From JANRIZ01 sp033764445 (GTDB lineage Bacteria; Verrucomicrobiota; Verrucomicrobiia; JAWXBN01), in the NCBI GenBank assembly GCA_033764445.1, contig JANRIZ010000129.1, positions 1 to 10,134 on the forward strand: a stretch of 10,134 nt of DNA, read 5' to 3'. The position numbers and the translations under genes were made by a program. The notes beneath the pieces were generated by a model that saw only the letters and a program-made list of their open reading frames with translations, did no database searches and was not told the DNA's origin. This document shows positions 5,703-10,134 of the stretch, piece after piece. How positions within the stretch are numbered: the stretch's first letter is position 1; each line of letters begins with the position of its first letter.

Positions 5703-6452
5703 GGGTTCGATTTTGGGGAGCAACTCCCCGATGAAGGCATCCATCCGTTCGACCGTCTGGGCCTCGGTCAGCCCCAGGGGATGAAAGGCCCCGGTGACTT
5801 CGGCAAAGACCGAGACAAATCCCCACCGGTGGTTGAGGCGGTGAAACAGACGGTCGGTGGTCGTCCACCAGACCCTCTGCCAGTGGTGGGGCGTGGCGCG
5901 TCCGTCCCCTTCAAACCAGTACAGGTCGATCATTTTGCGCCGGAAGGGGCGTCCGTCGGGCATGTGATCCTCGCGTTCGAGCAGGAGTTTGGTGACCCGG
6001 AGCGGCTGCCCGTTGAGGCGGGACTTGAGCGTGACCGTATCCGAGCCTGCAATCGTCCAGCCCTGACCCGGCAGACAGTATTCCGGGCGGTGAATGGAGC
6101 GGCTTTCCTGGCCGCTGATGATCCCCACGGCAAAAAGGGTGAATCCCGACCGGTGTTCGTAGAGCGTCTTGGAGATTTCCGTATCCGCCGGCAGCACATC
6201 CTTTTCCATCTGGCTGACCGGTACGTGTTTGCCCGTCCACAGTCCGATCCGGTCCGGGAACGGAAGGAGCATGGGTGACTGGGTGGAGGTTGTGACATCC
6301 CCGATCAGGTGGACGGCCAGGACGGTGCCGGCCAGAAAGACAAAAATGAGGGCATAACTGAGGTTTTCGACCCAGATTTTGCGTTTGGGTGCGGGGGCCA
6401 CCGCCGGGGAAGGGGTCGGTGTGGAGGAGGATTCGGGCAGGGGATCGGACAT
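5688..6452 (-). CDS. epsI: EpsI-family exosortase-associated protein (DUF3485)
   Basis: This 254-residue protein belongs to the EpsI family, found next to or fused with exosortases, which process PEP-CTERM-type secreted proteins linked to exopolysaccharide. A cytoplasmic Pro/Ser/Thr-rich N-terminus of about 25 residues precedes one membrane segment (about 30-51, LSYALIFVFLAGTVLAVHLI). The rest is predicted to be extracytoplasmic. The hallmark is HRPEYCLPGQGW at 121-132 with H121 and C126, followed by a strand ending MIDLYWFEGDG. The start at 6452 has AAGGA about 8 nt upstream; longer in-frame readings lie over the divergent kinase and are unlikely. No exosortase gene is visible beside it. It shares direction with the BMC operon but is separated by 80 nt and that operon's own promoter, so a functional link is not implied. 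Confidence 0.87.
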   Translation of the reverse strand: MSDPLPESSSTPTPSPAVAPAPKRKIWVENLSYALIFVFLAGTVLAVHLIGDVTTSTQSPMLLPFPDRIGLWTGKHVPVSQMEKDVLPADTEISKTLYEHRSGFTLFAVGIISGQESRSIHRPEYCLPGQGWTIAGSDTVTLKSRLNGQPLRVTKLLLEREDHMPDGRPFRRKMIDLYWFEGDGRATPHHWQRVWWTTTDRLFHRLNHRWGFVSVFAEVTGAFHPLGLTEAQTVERMDAFIGELLPKIEPPSPK

Positions 6453-6476
6453 GAGAAAATCCTTGGGTGCGCGAAG

Positions 6477-6505
6477 ACCATACCCGTGCCCGCAAAGTTT
6501 GTGAA
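6477..6505 (-). promoter_or_regulatory. Candidate promoter for the EpsI gene
   Basis: On the minus strand TTCACA (6505-6500, 5/6 match to the -35 consensus) is followed after exactly 17 nt by TATGGT (6482-6477, 4/6 match to the -10). Transcription would start about 7 nt downstream. This leaves a leader of roughly 20 nt that contains the AAGGA ribosome binding site. Confidence 0.42.
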
Positions 6506-6522
6506 TCGGAATTTGACTAAAA

Positions 6523-7674
6523 ATGAGGGACGAATTAGCGTCAGGGGCGGTGAGCTTCCTGACCAACAAGATTTTCAGCGGCATTGACCGAGAATTCCTC
6601 GCCAAGGCCGAGGGTTTGTTCAAGCGGGAGGCCATTTCCGCCCAGGAGGTGATTTTCCGGGAGGGGGATCCCGGGGATGTCATGTTCCTGATCGATACGG
6701 GGCATGTCAAAATCACCAAAAAGGGGCGCGGGGGTGGCAACGAGGTGCTGAGCACGCTCACCAACGATGATTTTTTCGGTGAGATGGCCGTCATTGATGA
6801 GGAACCGCGGTCGGCCACGGCCATTTCGGTCGAGGCCTGTGTCCTGTGGAAAATCGATCGCCATGACTTCCAGACCCTCATCGTCTGCCGTTATCCGGAC
6901 ATCGCGATGAATCTCATCAAAATCATCACCGCCCGGATCCGCAGTCTGGACCGGCTGTTTGTGGCGGAGATGCTCAAAAGCGAGCGCCTCTCACTGGTCG
7001 GTCAGATGGCCGGGTCCATCGTGCATGATTTCCGCAATCCCATGACCGCCATCAAGTCCGCCGGCCAGATCCTGCAGATCAACAAAAAGCCTGAAACCAT
7101 CGACCGTATGGCCGAGATCATCGTCTCGCAGGTGGACAAGATGGAGCTGATGACCCGCGAGCTTCTGGATTATTGCCGCGGCGAGTGCCGTTACGAGATG
7201 CAGCCCGTGTCCATCGAAAAACTCCTGCGCACCATCGAGGAGGAAAGCCGGGAGCCTCTCGCCCGGAAAAAGGTGTCCCTGACCGTCCAGGTCGAGCCCA
7301 TGCCCAGTCTCATGGCCGACCCCCATGCCCTGGAGCGGGTCCTTGTGAACCTGATGAACAACTCCGCCGATGCCATGCCGCAGGGCGGGAACATCACGTT
7401 TCGCGCGCAGTTTGAGACCGACCGCATCGAACTGATGGTGGCGGATACGGGCAAGGGGATGGGCCCTGAAATCCTGTCCCAGATTTTTGAGCCCTTCTTC
7501 ACCCAGGGAAAAAAGAAGGGCACCGGTCTGGGCCTTGCCATTGTCAAACGGATCATCGAGGCCCATGGGGGGACAATCCGCGTGGAGAGTGAGCCGGGCC
7601 TTGGCACCACCTTTACGATTCAATTGCCGCTGGTCACCGCCCCCGCCTCCGATGCGCCATTGAAGACCGCGTAG
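6523..7674 (+). CDS. Soluble sensor histidine kinase with N-terminal cyclic-nucleotide-binding domain
   Basis: This 383-residue protein combines a cNMP-binding (CRP/PKA-like) domain at about 15-130 with a histidine kinase core. The phosphate-binding cassette FGEMAVIDEEPRSATA (85-100) keeps the glycine, glutamate and arginine (R96) expected in real cyclic-nucleotide binders. The kinase part has the H-box GSIVHDFRNP with H168, the N-box NLMNNSADAM (N280), the G1 box VADTGKGMG (D308), the F-box FEPFF and the G2 box GTGLGLAI. No transmembrane segment, PAS or receiver domain is present, so it is cytosolic. It would sense an intracellular nucleotide signal and phosphorylate a response regulator, which is not in this window. 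The ATG at 6523 lacks a good Shine-Dalgarno; GTG at 6550 is an alternative start. Its last 55 nt overlap the convergent CAP-protein gene. Confidence 0.92.
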   Translation: MRDELASGAVSFLTNKIFSGIDREFLAKAEGLFKREAISAQEVIFREGDPGDVMFLIDTGHVKITKKGRGGGNEVLSTLTNDDFFGEMAVIDEEPRSATAISVEACVLWKIDRHDFQTLIVCRYPDIAMNLIKIITARIRSLDRLFVAEMLKSERLSLVGQMAGSIVHDFRNPMTAIKSAGQILQINKKPETIDRMAEIIVSQVDKMELMTRELLDYCRGECRYEMQPVSIEKLLRTIEEESREPLARKKVSLTVQVEPMPSLMADPHALERVLVNLMNNSADAMPQGGNITFRAQFETDRIELMVADTGKGMGPEILSQIFEPFFTQGKKKGTGLGLAIVKRIIEAHGGTIRVESEPGLGTTFTIQLPLVTAPASDAPLKTA

Positions 7675-8093
7675 TTTTTTCCGTTGCGGGTGGAAAGCCC
7701 CAGACCGCAGACGGTGGTGGATTCCCGCAGAAGGTTCTCCCGGTGTCCGTCGCTTTCCATCCATTGTTCGACAATCTGGCGGGCGGTCCAGGCCCTGCTC
7801 GAAAAGGCGATGTTTTCCGAGAGGCCCCGGTATCCGCCCGCTTTCATCATGGCCTTCAGATCGTCATTGGTCCGGTGCCGGAGCTTCCCCTCCCGGGCGA
7901 TCGTGTCGGCCCATTCTGCGGCGTACCGGTTCAGGGCCGGATCCGGTTTCAAAGGCGGACGCCGGTTTTCGGCACGGACCCGGTTGATTTCCCCGAGCAC
8001 GCCGGAAACCGACGGCAGAGGGGGCATCGAGCCGAAGACGGTCGTGGAAAGGAACAGCGCAAAAAGGCATGTCAGAAACAGAGGATGAATCAT
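7620..8093 (-). CDS. Small secreted CAP (SCP/PR-1, YkwD-like) domain protein
   Basis: This 157-residue protein starts with a signal peptide (residues 1-21, hydrophobic core LFLTCLFALFLSTTVFG). A minimal bacterial CAP domain follows: INRVRAENRRPPL, H73 in KLRHRTND, E93 in LSENIAF, then the helix VEQWMESDGHRENLL with H117. It ends soon after the CGLGLSTRNGKNYAVF strand. These His and Glu residues correspond to the CAP cavity residues. The biochemical role of bacterial CAP proteins is mostly unknown. GGAGG directly abuts the ATG at 8093, an unusually short spacing, but the signal peptide fixes this start well. The last 18 or so codons overlap the kinase 3' end on the other strand. It lies 64 nt downstream of the ABC-F gene in the same direction. 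Confidence 0.88.
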   Translation of the reverse strand: MIHPLFLTCLFALFLSTTVFGSMPPLPSVSGVLGEINRVRAENRRPPLKPDPALNRYAAEWADTIAREGKLRHRTNDDLKAMMKAGGYRGLSENIAFSSRAWTARQIVEQWMESDGHRENLLRESTTVCGLGLSTRNGKNYAVFNGASEAGAVTSGN

Positions 8094-8157
8094 CCTCCGA
8101 ATCTGCACCCACCGGGGCAAAAGACAAGGATGGCCTTCCGGGGAGGGTTCGGACTGA

Positions 8158-9957
8158 TCAGCGGGGGCGGGTGGCTTCCAGTGCCTCCCAACGGGCATAG
8201 GTGGTGGCAATCGATGTTTCGAGCGAGTGCAGTTCCTCCTCCAGAAGAGGCAGGGCGCCGGGATCCTTTTTGTAAAGGACCGGGTCACCCAACCGGGCGA
8301 TCAGAGATTCCTTCTGCGCCTCAAGGGCCTCGATCCGTGCGGGCAGTTCCTCCAGTTCCTTTTTGTCGCGGTTGGAAAATTTTTGGGATTTTACCGCCTT
8401 CGATTGGGCGGCGGGAGTTGAGGGGGCGGGCGGGGATGGTGGTGGCACTGCTGACCGGGGCGGGGGACGTTGGCGGACCCAATCCTCGTAACCGCCGGTG
8501 TAGTCGGTGATCTGACCGTCCCCCTCAAAGACCAGGGTGCTGGTCACGACATTGTCCAGAAAGGTGCGGTCGTGGGAGACCAGCAGCAGGGTTCCGGAAA
8601 ATTCCACCAGCAGATCCTCCAGCAGCTCCATGGTCTCCGCGTCCAGATCGTTGGTCGGTTCGTCCAGGACCAGCACATTGGCCGGCTGGAGAAAAAGCCG
8701 TGCCAGCAAAAGCCGGTTGCGCTCCCCGCCGGAAAGGAGTTTGGCGGGCATGCGGATGCTATCCGTATCAAAGAGAAAATCCTGCAGATAACCGTGGATA
8801 TGACGGGCGCGGCCCTGAAAGGTCACTGTCTCCGCATGGCCCGCCACATTTTCCGCGAGGGATTTCTCCCCGTCGATCTGACCCCGGAGCTGGTCGAGAT
8901 AGACCACCTGCAGGTTGGTGCCATGTTTGACCGATCCCTTTTCGGGTTCCAGTTCCCCGAGCAGCAGTTTCAAAAGTGTGGTTTTGCCCCCGCCATTGGG
9001 TCCGATAATGCCGATTTTTTCACCGCGATCAATCCGCAGGGTCAGCTCCCGCACCAGGGGCACACCACCATAGCCAAAGGTGACCCCCCGGGTTTCTATG
9101 ACTTTCAGGCCGGAAGTCACACCCTCCTGGATTTCCATTTTGACCGTGCCCTGGCGTGCGCGTCTTTCGCTGCGCTCGGCCCGCATTTTTTTCAGGGCGC
9201 GCACGCGGCCCTCGTTGCGGGTGCGCCGGGCCTTGACCCCCTGCCGGATCCAGGCCTCCTCCTGGGCGAGGCGTTTGTCAAAGGCGGCCCGGTTCTTTTC
9301 CTCGGCCTCCAGCGCGGCGGCTTTGCGCACCAAAAATGTGTCGTAATCGCAGGACCAACTGGTCAGGCGGCCCCGGTCGAGTTCCACAATCCGCGTGGAA
9401 AGCTTCCGCAAAAAACTCCGGTCGTGGGTCACAAAAAACAGGGTCGGCGTGTGTTCCAAAAGGTGCTGTTCCAGCCATAGGATCGAGTCGAGATCGAGGT
9501 GGTTGGTCGGTTCATCCAGCAGCAGCACATCCGGCTGACCCGCCAGCGCCCGGGCCAGCAGCACGCGGCGTTTGAGTCCGCCCGAGAGGGCCGTGAATTG
9601 CGCCGCGCCGGGCAGTTTCATTTCAGCGATCAGTGCGTCGATCCGCACATCGCTTTCCCATTGCTCCTCGTGGCGGTCGGGACGGAGCCCGGCGTGAATG
9701 ACCTCCAGCACGGTGCCTGCGATGTCCCCGGGAATTTCCTGGTCCAGACGGGTCATGACCGTGCTGCCCGGACGGATCACCTCCCCGCGGCTGGGGGTTT
9801 CCTCGCCGGTGATCACGCGCATGAGGCTAGTTTTTCCGGCTCCGTTGCGCCCAAGCAGACAGACCCGTTCCCCCGCCTCGACCTGAAAATCGACCTTGTC
9901 GAGAATCGGGGCCGAGCCGAAGCTGAGACTGACTTCGCGGAGATGGAGCAGGGGCAT
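8158..9957 (-). CDS. uup: ABC-F ATPase, Uup type
   Basis: This 599-residue protein has two ABC ATPase domains and no membrane domain, so it belongs to the ribosome-associated ABC-F group. Domain 1 has Walker A GRNGAGKT (36-43), signature LSGGLKRR (124-131) and Walker B VLLLDEPTNHLD (144-155). The inter-domain linker is strongly basic and carries the Uup-typical EEAWIRQGVKARRTRNEGR (233-251). Domain 2 has Walker A GPNGGGKT (319-326), signature LSGGERNR and LDEPTNDLD. A proline-rich hinge then leads to a C-terminal coiled coil of about 80 residues (NRDKKELEELPARIEALEAQ onwards), as in Uup. E. coli Uup is linked to ribosome function and DNA transactions. The start at 9957 is set by homology (MPLLHLREVSLSFG); no Shine-Dalgarno is visible. 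A TTG 60 nt upstream (10017) would add 20 uncharacteristic residues. Confidence 0.95.
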   Translation of the reverse strand: MPLLHLREVSLSFGSAPILDKVDFQVEAGERVCLLGRNGAGKTSLMRVITGEETPSRGEVIRPGSTVMTRLDQEIPGDIAGTVLEVIHAGLRPDRHEEQWESDVRIDALIAEMKLPGAAQFTALSGGLKRRVLLARALAGQPDVLLLDEPTNHLDLDSILWLEQHLLEHTPTLFFVTHDRSFLRKLSTRIVELDRGRLTSWSCDYDTFLVRKAAALEAEEKNRAAFDKRLAQEEAWIRQGVKARRTRNEGRVRALKKMRAERSERRARQGTVKMEIQEGVTSGLKVIETRGVTFGYGGVPLVRELTLRIDRGEKIGIIGPNGGGKTTLLKLLLGELEPEKGSVKHGTNLQVVYLDQLRGQIDGEKSLAENVAGHAETVTFQGRARHIHGYLQDFLFDTDSIRMPAKLLSGGERNRLLLARLFLQPANVLVLDEPTNDLDAETMELLEDLLVEFSGTLLLVSHDRTFLDNVVTSTLVFEGDGQITDYTGGYEDWVRQRPPPRSAVPPPSPPAPSTPAAQSKAVKSQKFSNRDKKELEELPARIEALEAQKESLIARLGDPVLYKKDPGALPLLEEELHSLETSIATTYARWEALEATRPR

Positions 9958-10134
9958 GGGGCCGGGATTCTGGGACGCGGGGCCGGGGAAGTACAGGAGG
10001 ATTTTTTGCCGGATCAAAGCCGAAAAATGACATCATTGGTGGAATACGGCATGGGTCCGTGAAGGCCATCGGTGTCCTAATGGGATACACCAGACGACCA
10101 CGCGCCAGTATGACACCCTCAATCAACTCACCCA
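9958..10134. other. Region upstream of the ABC-F gene, no gene recognised
   Basis: These 177 nt hold no reading frame I can support on either strand. I see no convincing -35/-10 pair for the ABC-F gene. An imperfect inverted repeat with 5-bp arms, GGTGT and ACACC (10071-10091), is the only local structure noted. Confidence 0.4.

Noticed and set aside
7671..7695. T-run after the kinase stop with flanking CCGC/GCGG as a possible terminator
   Set aside because: The T-run lies inside the putative loop rather than after a stem, and the segment is coding for the CAP protein on the other strand.
8470..9480. Plus-strand open frame of 336 codons opposite the ABC-F gene
   Set aside because: It is a shadow of conserved ATPase motifs on the minus strand; no family features are visible.
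9958..10017. TTG start 20 codons upstream for the ABC-F protein
   Set aside because: The extra residues resemble no Uup N-terminus and no Shine-Dalgarno precedes the TTG; homology starts at the ATG at 9957.
10071..10091. Imperfect inverted repeat GGTGT/ACACC upstream of the ABC-F gene
   Set aside because: Only five base pairs are continuous and there is no adjacent promoter; this is likely chance.

Overview
The window is about 10 kb of GC-rich bacterial DNA dominated by part of a bacterial microcompartment (BMC) operon on the minus strand. Three hexameric shell proteins, one pentameric vertex protein, a PduP-type CoA-acylating aldehyde dehydrogenase, a PduL phosphotransacylase, an acetate kinase-family enzyme and a DeoR-type regulator lie together. 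This set, together with a nearby EpsI (exosortase-associated) protein, best fits the Planctomycetota/Verrucomicrobiota (PVM) type of BMC, and Verrucomicrobiota is my best guess for the host. That assignment is inference from gene content. In PVM loci the signature enzyme is a class II aldolase that splits fuculose- or rhamnulose-1-phosphate; it is not in this window and would be expected beyond the left edge.

Layout, right to left for the minus-strand genes: a Uup-type ABC-F ATPase (9957-8158); a small secreted CAP-domain protein (8093-7620); and, on the plus strand, a soluble histidine kinase with an N-terminal cyclic-nucleotide-binding domain (6523-7674) whose 3' end overlaps the CAP gene tail to tail. 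Divergent from the kinase is an EpsI-family membrane protein (6452-5688). Then comes the BMC operon: DeoR regulator (5607-4804), PduL (4793-4125), BMC-H (4072-3803), BMC-H (3770-3471), acetate kinase (3451-2231), BMC-H (2176-1895), vertex protein (1785-1477) and aldehyde dehydrogenase (1448 to beyond position 1).

How the genes work together: inside a protein shell an aldehyde would be oxidised to acyl-CoA by the dehydrogenase, turned into acyl-phosphate by PduL with release of CoA, and then into acid plus ATP by the kinase. The dehydrogenase and PduL both start with short amphipathic helices of the encapsulation-peptide type. The DeoR protein is the first gene and probably represses the whole operon: its upstream region has a consensus -35 box, three TTCG-centred repeats exactly 10 bp apart, and an inverted repeat overlying the -10 region. 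The start codon falls where transcription should begin.

The points most worth a second look are this compact leaderless promoter/operator, active-site substitutions in the BMC acetate kinase, a contrast in Shine-Dalgarno strength between shell and enzyme genes, and three BMC-H paralogues with different pore loops.
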